64,000 bases of DNA from Dietzia sp. NCCP-2495 (GCF_026011735.1 NZ_BRVN01000004.1:124001-188000), one strand, 5' to 3'; shown: positions 31,513 through 40,635, counted from the first letter of the stretch. The notes: a model not told the origin generated them from the letters alone. Made by a program: numbers and translations.

Positions 31513-32336
31513 GCGACCACGTTCAGTGCGCGACCTGCGGCGTCGAACGGGCCCGGCCGCTGCCCGAGGTGTGCCCGATCTGTGCTGATGAGCGCCAGTT
31601 CGTGCCGCGCTCCGGGCAGCGGTGGACGGGTCCCGCCGAGGCCGCTGAGCGTGGTGCCCGGCTGGAGTTCGTCGATCTCGAGCCGGGTGTCGTCGGCGTG
31701 ACGCAGCGCGACTGCCCGGGTATCGGCCAAAAGCCCGCACTCATCCGGACCGAGCACGGAAACGTGATGGTGGAGGCGCCGAACTTCATCGACGACGCGG
31801 CCGTGTCCGCCGTGCGCGAGTTGGGCGGCATCTCGGCGATCATCGCCTCGCATCCGCACATGTATGGACTGCAGTCGGTGTGGTCACGGGCGTTCGGCGA
31901 CTGCCCGGTCTACGTCTCCGCCGCCGATGAGCACTGGCTCGGGGTGCGCCCCACCAACACGGTGGTCTGGGAGGGCCGCCGGGCGGAGATCGAGATTCTG
32001 CCCGGCGTGCGGGCCAGCCAGCCGGGCGGACATTTCCCCGGCAGCGCGGTGGTCCACTGGACGGCGCCGGATGGTCGCGGGGTGCTGTTCAGCGGGGACA
32101 CGATCGGGGCGACCGCCGATCCCCGCTGGGTGACCTTCATGCGCTCGTTCCCCGTGTGGATCCCGCTGTCCGGGTCGGTGGTGCAGCGGATCGCCGATCA
32201 CGTCGAGCGGTACGAGTTCGATCGGCTGTACGGCAACTTCGGTTCCGGCATTCCCGATGGTGCGCAGGACGCGGTCCGGCGTTCGGCCGAGCGCTACGCG
32301 GACTGGGTCGGCGGCCGGTACGATCACCTCACCTGA
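31509..32336 (+). CDS. MBL-fold hydrolase-like protein with N-terminal zinc ribbon
   Basis: 275 residues starting at a GTG in a GTGA overlap with the preceding small gene. Cys pairs CATCGVERARPLPEVCPIC (about residues 7-25) form a zinc-ribbon or rubredoxin-like knuckle. The metallo-beta-lactamase fold follows, but the first metal motif reads SHPHMYG instead of HxHxDH, and HFPGSAVVHW and LFSGDTIG supply later ligands. The missing Asp-His means one or no metal, or an altered chemistry. Substrate unknown. Confidence 0.8.
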   Translation: MSDHVQCATCGVERARPLPEVCPICADERQFVPRSGQRWTGPAEAAERGARLEFVDLEPGVVGVTQRDCPGIGQKPALIRTEHGNVMVEAPNFIDDAAVSAVRELGGISAIIASHPHMYGLQSVWSRAFGDCPVYVSAADEHWLGVRPTNTVVWEGRRAEIEILPGVRASQPGGHFPGSAVVHWTAPDGRGVLFSGDTIGATADPRWVTFMRSFPVWIPLSGSVVQRIADHVERYEFDRLYGNFGSGIPDGAQDAVRRSAERYADWVGGRYDHLT

Positions 32337-32412
32337 CGGTCTCGGCTCCGAATCCAGGACGAGGGCCAAGGCAAGAGCCGGGCCGTGGCCACCGGCCGGG
32401 ACCCGTGCGGAT

Positions 32413-32778
32413 TCAGCCCTGATCGCGGGCCTTCGCCTCTGCCAACTTCCTCACCTGCGACAGCCGATCGTCCCAGCCGCGTGAAACCGCTCCGAGTAGG
32501 TCCGAGACTTCTCGAATGCGAGCCGGGTCGACACTGTGCACGCGTCGCCGCTGTTCGGTACGCACGGTCACGAGCTCTGCGTCGACCAGTTGACCCAGGT
32601 GTTTGGCGACAGCCTGGCGGCTCACCCCGAGTTCGCGGGCAACGGCGCCGGCATCGTCGGGCTGCTGCACCAACCGGACCAAAATCCGGCGGCGGGTCCG
32701 GTCCGCCAGCGCGGCAAAAACGTCGTCGGCTTCGTCGGTGAGAAGTCCCGCGGCGACATCGTGGCTCACAGGGTTCAC
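32413..32778 (-). CDS. ArsR-type transcriptional regulator
   Basis: 121-residue winged-helix protein with an N-terminal helix then DDVFAALADRTRRRILVRLV, the recognition region AVARELGVSRQAVAKHLGQL and the wing LVTVRTEQRRRVHSVDP. No Cys pair or metal motif is seen, so it is not an obvious metal sensor. ArsR genes paired with SRPBCC proteins are a known arrangement. Its ATGA overlap shows translational coupling to the SRPBCC gene upstream. Confidence 0.87.
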   Translation of the reverse strand: MNPVSHDVAAGLLTDEADDVFAALADRTRRRILVRLVQQPDDAGAVARELGVSRQAVAKHLGQLVDAELVTVRTEQRRRVHSVDPARIREVSDLLGAVSRGWDDRLSQVRKLAEAKARDQG

Positions 32779-33248
32779 GTCGCTCCCTCGGCGCGTCGAC
32801 GGGCCACGTCGAGTTCGATTCCCCAGCCTTCAGAATTCTCTTCGAATCGCCTCCGCCGCTCGATCGCGTCCGCGTCAAGGGCGGCGAAGCCGGTTTCCTT
32901 GACCGTCAGCACCACGCCGTCTCCGTCCGGGCGGATGGTGAACTCGACCGTGTTGGCGGGCGTGTCCTCGAGGGCTCCCACCTTGCCTCCCAGCCATCGG
33001 AAGACCGCGCGGTGCGGAGGATCCAGTTCAACCGTGCCGATGTGGAACTCCCCGTGGACGGGGTCGACGACCCGGGAAACGTCACCATCGGTGGTGACCT
33101 CGTGGTCTGTCCATTCTCCGTCGTTGATGAACCATCCGGGCTCGGAGACGATGTCCCACACAGTGGCCGCATCAGCCGCGATGTGGATGCTGCGTGTGAT
33201 CTCGTCCGGCACGTCCTCGGTGGTCACCTGTGCGTCTGCATCGGTCAT
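32775..33248 (-). CDS. SRPBCC (AHSA1/START-like) domain protein
   Basis: 157 residues of the SRPBCC lipid/hydrophobic-pocket fold: EITRSIHIAADAATVWDIVS at the start, then WTDHEVTTDGDVSRVVDPVH, VFRWLGGKVG and a C-terminal helix RRRFEENSEGWGIELD. ATG 33248 was preferred to the longer frame because the family begins a few residues before the ITRSIHI strand. First gene of the SRPBCC-ArsR pair; it may bind a hydrophobic ligand sensed with the regulator. Confidence 0.85.
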   Translation of the reverse strand: MTDADAQVTTEDVPDEITRSIHIAADAATVWDIVSEPGWFINDGEWTDHEVTTDGDVSRVVDPVHGEFHIGTVELDPPHRAVFRWLGGKVGALEDTPANTVEFTIRPDGDGVVLTVKETGFAALDADAIERRRRFEENSEGWGIELDVARRRAEGAT

Positions 33249-33341
33249 GTCCTCGCACCTCCTGCCGCCAACGGTCGCACACAATGACTGCTAAGGCAAC
33301 CATTTAGTTGCAGTAGCAGCTCCGTCGCCGCTCCGGCGAAA

Positions 33342-33351
33342 CGTGTACACG
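33342..33351. promoter_or_regulatory. Upstream copy of the CGTGTACACG palindrome
   Basis: The 10-bp palindrome CGTGTACACG lies 94 nt upstream of the SRPBCC start and is the third copy beside those at 33372-33381 and 33393-33402. Because it is outside the terminator stem, it may be an operator for the ArsR-type regulator of this operon. Inference only. Confidence 0.35.
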
Positions 33352-33366
33352 CCTTCGGCACCTCCG

Positions 33367-33405
33367 AAAAACGTGTACACGAAATCGCGTTTCGTGTACA
33401 CGTTT
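33367..33405 (-). terminator. Terminator hairpin of the SDR gene
   Basis: Arms 33369-33384 (AAACGTGTACACGAAA) and 33390-33405 are a perfect 16-bp inverted repeat with a 5-nt loop. Read on the minus strand, the stem follows the SDR stop and is followed by TTTTT, as in an intrinsic terminator. Each arm contains CGTGTACACG, so an operator role as well is possible. Confidence 0.65.
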
Positions 33406-33408
33406 CGG

Positions 33409-34308
33409 CTACTGACCGACCCGCGCGATCTCCGCCTCGGCGAGGTCCCAGTACCGCTCGGCGAGCGCCGGATCCGATGCCTGCTCACTGCGACCGATGA
33501 GCGTGGGCATGCCTCGCAGATGTCCCATCGCATCGGGACCGACGTAGCTGCACGGCGGCAGCGGGCGGGTCGCGGCGAACATCGTCGTCAAGGCCGCCTG
33601 CGACGCGGGCTGCGCGAAGACCGAACACACGCCGGTGATCACCCGATCGAGCACAGCGTTGCCGGTGGCGTTGGAGATATTGGTGGCCGCCCAACCGGGG
33701 TGCGTGACCTGGACGTCCACGCCGGGTGCGCCGGCCGTCGCACGTCCGTCGCGGAGCCGGCGGTCCAGCGCGAGCCCCCACAACAGGTCGGCCAGCTTGG
33801 ACTGGGCGTACGCGGCCGCCGGGCTCCACCGACGCCGGCGGAAGTGGGGGTCGTCACAATCGATCGCGCCGCTCTTGTGCGCGTTGGAGCCGACGACGAC
33901 CACCCGCCGCCGCACGAGCGGGAGCACCAGGTTGGTGAAGAGGAATGGCCCCAGGGCGTTGACACCGAGCACCATCTCGAAGCCGTCCTCGGTCTCGCGG
34001 CGGCGCGGCGTGATGCCCCCGGCGTTGTTGACCAGCACGTCGATCGACTCGTCGGGCCCGGTGAGCAGGTCGTCCGCGGCGCGGCGCACACTCGCCAGCG
34101 AGGCGAGGTCCAGCTCCACCACCCTGGCCTCGCCGGGCAGTTCGTCCGCCACCTGCCTGCCGCGGTCGGTGTCGCGGACGGCGAGGATCACCCTGGCCCC
34201 GTTCCGGGAGGCGGCCCGCGCGGTCTCGAGTCCGACGCCGTTGGTCGCGCCGGTGATCAGCCAGGTCTGACCGCTCAGGTCAGGGATGTCGATGCTTCGG
34301 GTGGACAC
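33409..34308 (-). CDS. SDR oxidoreductase, retinol-dehydrogenase-like
   Basis: 299 residues. Cofactor motif TWLITGATNGVGLETARAA, NNAGGITPRR, an active Ser in VVVVGSNAHKSG and the YAQSKLADLL catalytic YxxxK, then the VTHPGWAATNIS loop. This is the extended SDR type often annotated as retinol dehydrogenase 12-like or protochlorophyllide-reductase-like. GTG 34308 was chosen because a TTACTCT -10-like element lies just upstream and fits a leaderless mRNA; ATG 34341 would add 11 residues. Substrate unknown. Divergent from the sensor kinase gene. Confidence 0.87.
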   Translation of the reverse strand: MSTRSIDIPDLSGQTWLITGATNGVGLETARAASRNGARVILAVRDTDRGRQVADELPGEARVVELDLASLASVRRAADDLLTGPDESIDVLVNNAGGITPRRRETEDGFEMVLGVNALGPFLFTNLVLPLVRRRVVVVGSNAHKSGAIDCDDPHFRRRRWSPAAAYAQSKLADLLWGLALDRRLRDGRATAGAPGVDVQVTHPGWAATNISNATGNAVLDRVITGVCSVFAQPASQAALTTMFAATRPLPPCSYVGPDAMGHLRGMPTLIGRSEQASDPALAERYWDLAEAEIARVGQ

Positions 34309-34376
34309 GCGCCCAGAGTAACGTCCGGCACCACCGTTCACCGGTGCCCGGCGCGTGAATGATTAGGCTCGACCCC

Positions 34377-35828
34377 GTGTGGTCACGCCTGAACCGCCTC
34401 TTCGACGCCGAGGATCCGTGGATCCGTCCACTGCCGCCCGGCTATCTCCGCGCGGACATCACGCTCGCCGTGGTGATGTTCGCGTGCTCGGCGTTGGGCA
34501 TCGAGATCCTGCGGAGCATGGGCGTCCTGGCGGGCGAATCCGCCCCGCTGTGGGCCCAGTACCTGTCGATGGCCACGGCCGCGGCGATCCTCGCCATCCG
34601 CCGCCGCTTCCCGCTGACCACCGGCATCGCCGCGACTTTACATCTGCTGATCTTGGGCAGCGTGATGCCGCTCGTCATGGGGCAGGTGTCCCAACAGGTG
34701 TTGTACTTCGTGGCGGTCTACTCGTCGGTGGCCTGGGCCCGGGACCGCCGCGTGCTGGTGGGGGTCGCCACGGGCATCGCCGCAGCGCTGGGCGTGTGGC
34801 TGGCCTGGTATCTCGCGCTCGGGTCGGGGATGCAGCAGATCCTCGACGCGGTCTCCGAGACCGAGCCGGGCAGCGGCCTGTTCCCCGCGGTGCCCTCGTA
34901 TCTCGTCTACACCGCGCTGATCAATATCGTGTACTTCGGCGGCGCGGCGGCGCTGGGTATCGCCGCGTGGCGGTCGGCGCACCGGCAGGCCGTACTGGCC
35001 GAGCAGGCGCGGACGATCGAGGTCCAGGCCGAGTCGCTGAGGGATGCCGCGGTGGTCGAGGAGCGCCTACGCATCGCCCGCGAGTTGCATGACGTGGTGG
35101 CTCACCACATCGCGGCGATCGGGGTCCAGGCGGGCGCAGCCCGGCGCGTCATGGACCGTTCGCCGGAGGCCACCGCCGAGGCTCTGCGCACGATCGAGGG
35201 GTCGTCGCGGTCCGCGGTCGGCGAGATGCGGTCGCTGCTCGGAGCCCTCCGCTCCGACGGCCTCGGACCCGGGTCGGACACCTCGGCAGCCACCCGCGAC
35301 GCCGACTCCGGCACCGGCACCGTCTCGGCCTCACGCACCGCCGACCTCACTGACACCGCCTCCACCTCCGCCTCCGCCTCCCCGACCACCTCACGCACCG
35401 CTGGCCACGGCTTGTCCGAGCTACCCGAACTCGTCGCCTCGCACGCCACCGCGGGCTTCACGACCAGCTACGACGTGGCCGCCGATCCCGAACACCCGGT
35501 CACGGACGTCCCACCGCTCATCGGCTCGTCGATGTATCGCACGGTGCAGGAGGCGCTGGCCAACGTGCGCCGACACTCGACCGCCTCGCGCGCGAGCGTG
35601 GTCCTGCGCACCGGCGAGCGCACCGACCACACGCCGTACGTCGAGGTGGAGATCCTCGACGAGGGCCGTCCGCGCCCCGGAACCTCCGGCAGCGGCCTGG
35701 GTCAGCTCGGTATGCGCGAGCGCGTCCGGTCCCACCACGGCGAGTGCCAGATCGGTCCCCGCGTGACCGGGGGGTACCGCGTGCGGGTCCGCCTGCCGTA
35801 CGGCGCCGACGACTGGGAGAGAAAATGA
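34377..35828 (+). CDS. Two-component sensor histidine kinase (HisKA_3 type)
   Basis: 483 residues. Four to six membrane helices span the first 200 residues; a cytoplasmic helix leads to the H-box RIARELHDVVAHHIAAIGVQ with phosphorylated His238. A long Ser/Thr/Ala low-complexity insert precedes the ATPase part, where SMYRTVQEALANVRRHS (N-box) and GSGLGQLGMRERV (G-box) are seen. GTG 34377 is preferred because TAGGCT (34364-34369) is a -10 element with ideal leaderless spacing; ATG 34359 lies inside that promoter. Coupled by ATGA to a LuxR-type response regulator. Confidence 0.9.
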   Translation: MWSRLNRLFDAEDPWIRPLPPGYLRADITLAVVMFACSALGIEILRSMGVLAGESAPLWAQYLSMATAAAILAIRRRFPLTTGIAATLHLLILGSVMPLVMGQVSQQVLYFVAVYSSVAWARDRRVLVGVATGIAAALGVWLAWYLALGSGMQQILDAVSETEPGSGLFPAVPSYLVYTALINIVYFGGAAALGIAAWRSAHRQAVLAEQARTIEVQAESLRDAAVVEERLRIARELHDVVAHHIAAIGVQAGAARRVMDRSPEATAEALRTIEGSSRSAVGEMRSLLGALRSDGLGPGSDTSAATRDADSGTGTVSASRTADLTDTASTSASASPTTSRTAGHGLSELPELVASHATAGFTTSYDVAADPEHPVTDVPPLIGSSMYRTVQEALANVRRHSTASRASVVLRTGERTDHTPYVEVEILDEGRPRPGTSGSGLGQLGMRERVRSHHGECQIGPRVTGGYRVRVRLPYGADDWERK

Positions 35829-36601
35829 CGACGACACCGCCGCCTCCCCCACCCGAGGTACTGCGCGTCCTTGTCGTGGACGATCAACCGCTGATGCGAT
35901 CAGGGTTCTCGATGATGCTCAGCGCCGAGGACGACATCACGGTGATCGGCGATGCCGCCGACGGTGCCGCCGCGATCGAGGCGTGCCGCGAGCTGCGACC
36001 CGACGTGGTGCTCATGGACGTGCAGATGCCCGGAATGGACGGGATCGAGGCCACCACCCGGATAGTGGCCGAGGGACTGTCCCGCGTGCTCATCCTCACG
36101 ACCTTCGACCGCGACGACTACCTCTTCGACGCCCTGCGCGCCGGCGCCGGCGGCTTCCTGCTCAAGAACTCCGATCCCGACGACCTGGTGGACGGCATCC
36201 GTGCGGTCGCCCACGGGCACGCACTGCTCGCTCCCGAGGTGACCCGCCGGGTGATCGAGAAGATGACCACCTCTCCGAGCGCCCCTACACCTGCAGAGAC
36301 CACCTCCGGCACAACGCCGTCCGCCACGACATCACCTGCCTCGCCGTCCGCCTCAACTCCGTCCGCCGCAACGCCGTCCGCTTCCTCCCGCGCGCTCGAC
36401 GTGCTCACCGCCCGTGAGCTCGAGGTCCTGCGCCACGTCGCGCGAGGTCTGTCCAACGCGGAGATCGCCGCGGAACTCGTGGTGGGCGAGGCGACGGTGA
36501 AGTCGCACGTCTCGGCCTGCCTGTCGAAACTGCATCTGCGCGATCGCGTGCAGGCCGTGGTCCTCGCGTATGAGGCCGGGCTCGTCCACCCCGGCGACTG
36601 A
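35825..36601 (+). CDS. LuxR/NarL-type response regulator
   Basis: 258 residues. The receiver domain has [18 protein letters not shown], phospho-accepting Asp65 in [15 protein letters not shown], and KNSDPDD with the conserved Lys. The LuxR helix-turn-helix is [20 protein letters not shown] to [13 protein letters not shown] long Ser/Thr/Pro/Ala linker of about 45 residues separates the domains, which is longer than usual. Pairs with the upstream kinase and probably controls the ABC exporter that follows. Confidence 0.93.
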   Translation: MTTTPPPPPPEVLRVLVVDDQPLMRSGFSMMLSAEDDITVIGDAADGAAAIEACRELRPDVVLMDVQMPGMDGIEATTRIVAEGLSRVLILTTFDRDDYLFDALRAGAGGFLLKNSDPDDLVDGIRAVAHGHALLAPEVTRRVIEKMTTSPSAPTPAETTSGTTPSATTSPASPSASTPSAATPSASSRALDVLTARELEVLRHVARGLSNAEIAAELVVGEATVKSHVSACLSKLHLRDRVQAVVLAYEAGLVHPGD

Positions 36602-36640
36602 CCGCCGTGCCCTGACGACTCCGCACGCCCGCCCGGCTGA

Positions 36641-36749
36641 CAGTTCGGTCAGCCGGCAGTGCGGTCAGCCGTCAATGCGGTCAGCCGTCAGTGCGGTCAG
36701 CCGTCAGTGCGGTCAGCCGTCAGTGCGGTCAGCCGTCAGTGCGGTCAGC
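36641..36749. repeat. Tandem array of a 16-bp unit (six full copies plus part)
   Basis: Unit CAGTGCGGTCAGCCGT, starting at 36641, 36657, 36673, 36689, 36705 and 36721, then a partial copy from 36737. Three central copies are identical and the outer ones slightly diverged. The 364-nt gap 36602-36965 has no gene; the array lies between the response regulator and the ABC exporter. Copy number could vary and alter promoter spacing. Confidence 0.75.
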
Positions 36750-36965
36750 AAAACCCCTGGTCGGCTTCCGAGAATCCGTACCGGAGTGACGGCTCGCCCC
36801 CTTGAGACGGCTCTCCGCCTTGAGGAGGAGACGGGTCCGCAACTCCAGCAGCGGAATTCCGTCTCGCGGCTGATCCGCTCGTCGTCGTCGCCCCATACCG
36901 TCAGGGGTGTCATCAGGACGAGGGACCACCGCCCCCACGGGGTGGCCGGTCAGGGAAGGACCACC

Positions 36966-37847
36966 ATGCTCCGCATAGACGGACTGACCAGGCGCTTCGG
37001 CGAGAACCTCGCCGTGAACGGCGTCGAGTTCGACGTTCCACGTGGAACCATGACCGGTTTCGTGGGCGGCAACGGCGCGGGCAAGACCACCACCATGCGC
37101 ATGATTATGGGCGTTCTCCAGCCCACCGACGGGCGCGTGCTGTGGAACGGCCACGAGGCGACCGTCACCGACCGCCGCCGCTTCGGGTACATGCCCGAAG
37201 AGCGCGGGCTCTACCCCAAGCAGCCCGTGCTCGATCAGCTCGTCTACCTGGGCCGGCTCCAGGGCCGCTCGGCCGCGGACGCCAAGCGCGACGCGACCGA
37301 CCTCCTCGACCGCTTCGGCCTCGGCGAGAGGCTGGGTGACAAGCTCGAGTCGCTCTCGCTGGGCAATCAGCAGCGGGTTCAGATCGCCGCCGCGGTGATC
37401 GGCAAGCCCGAGCTGCTAGTCCTGGACGAGCCGTTCTCCGGCCTCGACCCGGTCGCTGTGGACTCCATGGTCGACCTGCTCCGCGAGTACACGACTCGCG
37501 GCGTGCCGGTGCTGTTCTCCTCCCACCAACTCGACCTCGTCGAGCGGCTCTGCGACAAGCTCGTTGTGCTCTCCAGCGGCCGGGTCGTGGCCCGCGGAAC
37601 CGTCGATGACCTGCGGCGACGTGGCCGCGTCCTGCACCGCCTGGTCGTGGGCGGCGACGCCGGCTGGGTGCGAGACCTGCCCGGCGTACACGTGGTGGAC
37701 GTCGACGGCCCCACCGCCCTGCTCGACATCAACGACCCGGCCGCCACGGACGCCGTCCTGCGCGAGGCCATGGCCCGCGGGACCGTGCGCGAGCTCGCCG
37801 AGGTCGTTCCCACCCTGTCCGACATCTACCGCGAGGTGACGGTATGA
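36966..37847 (+). CDS. ABC-2 exporter ATPase (NatA-like)
   Basis: 293-residue ATPase with Walker A GFVGGNGAGKTTT, Q-loop region GYMPEERGLYPKQPV, signature LSLGNQQRVQIAAAV, Walker B LLVLDEPFSGLDP and an H-loop FSSHQLDLVERLCD. The C-terminal part is a DUF4162-like domain. ATG 36966 follows AGGGAAGG. It is coupled to a permease and lies behind a two-component system, a common drug or envelope-stress export arrangement. The substrate (peptide, drug or ion) is unknown. Confidence 0.92.
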   Translation: MLRIDGLTRRFGENLAVNGVEFDVPRGTMTGFVGGNGAGKTTTMRMIMGVLQPTDGRVLWNGHEATVTDRRRFGYMPEERGLYPKQPVLDQLVYLGRLQGRSAADAKRDATDLLDRFGLGERLGDKLESLSLGNQQRVQIAAAVIGKPELLVLDEPFSGLDPVAVDSMVDLLREYTTRGVPVLFSSHQLDLVERLCDKLVVLSSGRVVARGTVDDLRRRGRVLHRLVVGGDAGWVRDLPGVHVVDVDGPTALLDINDPAATDAVLREAMARGTVRELAEVVPTLSDIYREVTV

Positions 37848-39160
37848 GCACCACCGACCAGTTCCCCTTCCCGACCGCCACCGCCAACGGCAGCGTCGCC
37901 GGGTCCGGCCCCGCGGCCAACGGCGATGCCGGATCCGGTCCCGGCACCGGCACCGACGCACCGGCCCCCGAGACGCAGGCGGCGTGGCGGATCGTCGCCG
38001 GCCGCGAGATCATGGTCAAGCTGCGGGACCGCAACTTCATCATTTCCACGCTCACCACCCTCGGGATCATGGTGATCGCGTTCGCCGTGTCGTTCGTCAT
38101 GAGCGGACAGACCGAGTCCAAGACCCTTGCCGTGGCCTCCGCTGACGGAGCGGCGATCGCCCAGCAGGCGACCTCCGAGGGCGGCGCGGCGATGTCCGGG
38201 CCGTTCGCCCCGGGAGACGTCGAGGTCACGATCAGCGAATTCCCGGACGAAGCCGCTGCAGAGCAGGCCGTGAGCGACGGGGACGCCGACGCAGCCCTGG
38301 TCGGCGGGCCCGGCGAGTGGACTCTCGTCGGCACCGACTCGATCGACAACACACTCGCCGGGCTGATCGGTACCACCGTGTCTGCCGACGCCCTGGCGAC
38401 CAACGCGGCCGCCGCCGGCACCACGGTCGGCGACCTCACCGCCGGCTCTGAGGTGGGTGAACGACTCCTCGACCCAGACGGCGCAGCCGACGAAGGCGTG
38501 CAGTTCATCGCCGGATTCGTCTTCGTGTTCCTGTTCTACCTGGCCGCGATCCTGTTCGGCTACGCAATCGCCAACAGTGTCGTGGAGGAGAAGCAGTCGC
38601 GGATCGTAGAGATCCTCGCCGCCGCCATCCCGCTGCGGCAACTGCTGGTGGGCAAGGTCGTGGGCGCCACCGTGCTCGCGATGGGTCAGATGGTGCTGTT
38701 CGTCGGAATCGGCCTGATCGGCTTGAGCTTCACCGCGTACACGGCACTTCTCCCGGCAATGGCCGGTGCAGCGGCCTGGTACCTGGCACTGTTCGTGATC
38801 GGGTTCGTCGCACTGGCGTGCCTGTTCGCCGTGGCCGGGGCGCTGGCCACCCGCGCCGAGGACGTGCAGTCCACCTCTTCCCCCGTGCTGACGCTCATCA
38901 TGATCGCCACCTTCGGCGGGCTGTTCGTCTCCGGAACCTGGCAGGTCGTGGCCTCCTACATCCCGATCATGTCGACGGTCACCATGCCGATCCGCCTCGT
39001 CGAGGGCACCGCCGCGTGGTGGGAGCCGCTCGTCGCGATGATCCTCTCGCTGGTCGCCGCCGCCGTGGTGATCGGTGTGGCCGAGCGGATCTACCGCCGC
39101 TCGATCATGCAAACCGGGCGCAAGCTCACCTACCGGGAGGCGCTCAAGCTGGCCGAGTGA
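37844..39160 (+). CDS. ABC-2 type permease (NatB-like)
   Basis: 438 residues. The N-terminal 40 residues are Gly/Ala/Pro-rich and probably cytoplasmic. A membrane segment FIISTLTTLGIMVIAFAVSF is followed by a large extracytoplasmic domain of about 150 residues, then five helices from FIAGFVFVFLFYLAAILFGY. The conserved NSVVEEKQSRIVEILAA is the ABC2_membrane_3 hallmark. It overlaps the ATPase stop by 4 nt, forming one exporter. Its ligand-specific activity is not predictable. Confidence 0.9.
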   Translation: MSTTDQFPFPTATANGSVAGSGPAANGDAGSGPGTGTDAPAPETQAAWRIVAGREIMVKLRDRNFIISTLTTLGIMVIAFAVSFVMSGQTESKTLAVASADGAAIAQQATSEGGAAMSGPFAPGDVEVTISEFPDEAAAEQAVSDGDADAALVGGPGEWTLVGTDSIDNTLAGLIGTTVSADALATNAAAAGTTVGDLTAGSEVGERLLDPDGAADEGVQFIAGFVFVFLFYLAAILFGYAIANSVVEEKQSRIVEILAAAIPLRQLLVGKVVGATVLAMGQMVLFVGIGLIGLSFTAYTALLPAMAGAAAWYLALFVIGFVALACLFAVAGALATRAEDVQSTSSPVLTLIMIATFGGLFVSGTWQVVASYIPIMSTVTMPIRLVEGTAAWWEPLVAMILSLVAAAVVIGVAERIYRRSIMQTGRKLTYREALKLAE

Positions 39161-39235
39161 ATGCCCCCCCCGAGTGCGCACATGTACCGGCCGTCGGTGG
39201 ATCTTCCCCCGGCGGTCGGCCCATGTTCGAGGCGA

Positions 39236-39760
39236 TCAGGGATGTACTGACCGGGACTCGCTCGACCGGCCGGCGTCGAGGTGCGCCACGTCGCTCAGTC
39301 GCAGGGGCGTGAATGTCCCCTCGGTGTGCGCCGAGAGCACCCGAGTGGTGAAGCAGGCGTGGTCGCCCCCGTCGTCGAGCATCGCGATTCTCTCGACCAC
39401 CATCCGGTTGGGGCAGTACCTGAGCAGCGGCAGGCCGTGCTCGTCGGTGTCCGTCACGCGTCCGTTGGCACCGCGACCCGCGAACTTGTCGGTCGTCTCC
39501 CCCGTCCGGGTGCCGAACCACTCGGCGACCGCGTGATCGGTTTCGGTGAGGAAGTGGATCGCAAAATGCGTCGCACGCAGCCCGGTCCGGTAGGTGTGAT
39601 TGGCCTTGGACAGCCACAGGCAATAGTGCTCGGCGGAGATACTCGACTGCGCATGGAAACCGACGAGACATCCCGCCGGCTCGTTCTCCGCGACCGTGGT
39701 GACCACGATCATCGCCGGATCCGCCGACGCCATCAGCCCGCCGAAGGCGTCCGCACTCAT
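39236..39760 (-). CDS. Flavin reductase-like domain protein
   Basis: 174-residue FMN-binding split-barrel protein: GLMASADPAMIVVTTVAENE, CLVGFHAQSSISAEHYCLWL and AIHFLTETDHAVAEWFGTRTGETTDKF match the flavin-reductase-like family. It may supply reduced FMN to a monooxygenase or act alone. The start overlaps the stop of the RibD-like reductase by 4 nt, so they are co-expressed. Confidence 0.87.
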   Translation of the reverse strand: MSADAFGGLMASADPAMIVVTTVAENEPAGCLVGFHAQSSISAEHYCLWLSKANHTYRTGLRATHFAIHFLTETDHAVAEWFGTRTGETTDKFAGRGANGRVTDTDEHGLPLLRYCPNRMVVERIAMLDDGGDHACFTTRVLSAHTEGTFTPLRLSDVAHLDAGRSSESRSVHP

Positions 39761-40533
39761 CGGTCGGACCTGTCGTCAGTCTCCGCCCGGCCGGCCGGGG
39801 CCTCGTACCGGAGGAAGATCGTGCCGCCCTCGGCCATGACGCCCTTCAGGTCGAACCTGGCGATGCCGGTTCCGGGAGGTGTCACGGACACGGGCAACGG
39901 GTCGCCGCCCATCATCGGGGAGATGGACAGCAGCAACTCGTCGAGCCGGTCGGCCGCCACGAGTTCGCCCAGCCAGGTGGGGCCGCCCTCGCAAAGCACG
40001 ACGCCGTGCCCGCGGGCGGAGAGCGCGCGCATGGCCTGCTCCGGCTCCACACGCTCGTCGCCGGCCAGGATGACCTCGGCGAACTCCTCGACCTCCTCGC
40101 GGCGCCCCGGATCGGCCCCCGCACAGGTGATGACCACCGTCGGGGCGTGCTCGGGAGCATCGGCGAACACGCTGGCCGCCCCGTCCAGATTCAGGCTCCT
40201 GCTGACCACGGCGACCGGCGGAGTGGCCGGCTTTCCCAGCTCTTGCCTCCGTGCCTGCGCGTCCTCGGACAGCCGCACCGGCCCATATCCTTCGCGCCGG
40301 ACCGTCTCGGCCCCGACCAGAACGACGTCGGCCATCTGCCGCATGCTGCGGAACAACGCCTGGTCCGGGCGGGTGGACAGCGCGCCCACCCGGCCGCCGA
40401 CCGCGGCCGTGCCATCCAACCCCGCGACCATGTGCCCGGCGACCCAGCATTCGTGCCGGGGCGAGGACCGATCCACCTCCAGGTACGGGGCCAGCGGGTC
40501 GGGGACATCTGCGCCGATCTCGAGTACGTGCAT
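39757..40533 (-). CDS. RibD C-terminal-like pyrimidine reductase
   Basis: 258-residue dihydrofolate-reductase-like protein of the RibD C-terminal (5-amino-6-(5-phosphoribosylamino)uracil reductase) family. Blocks WVAGHMVAGLDGTAAVGGR, ADVVLVGAETVRREGYGP and GVVLCEGGPTWLGELVAADRLDELLLSISP are typical. There is no deaminase domain, so it is unlikely to replace a full RibD. With the flavin reductase it may form a small redox pair linked to flavin use. Confidence 0.88.
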   Translation of the reverse strand: MHVLEIGADVPDPLAPYLEVDRSSPRHECWVAGHMVAGLDGTAAVGGRVGALSTRPDQALFRSMRQMADVVLVGAETVRREGYGPVRLSEDAQARRQELGKPATPPVAVVSRSLNLDGAASVFADAPEHAPTVVITCAGADPGRREEVEEFAEVILAGDERVEPEQAMRALSARGHGVVLCEGGPTWLGELVAADRLDELLLSISPMMGGDPLPVSVTPPGTGIARFDLKGVMAEGGTIFLRYEAPAGRAETDDRSDR

Positions 40534-40635
40534 GACGGCGATCCTAGGTTCCGTCCACAGCGCCGGACACCGGTCGATTCCCCACCGGAAGCCAGGCGCC
40601 TGTGAGCGGGATTAACGACGGAATACACTCCGCCT

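Noticed and set aside
36641-36749. CRISPR array
   Set aside because: Units are 16 bp and directly adjacent with no unique spacers, and no cas genes are near.
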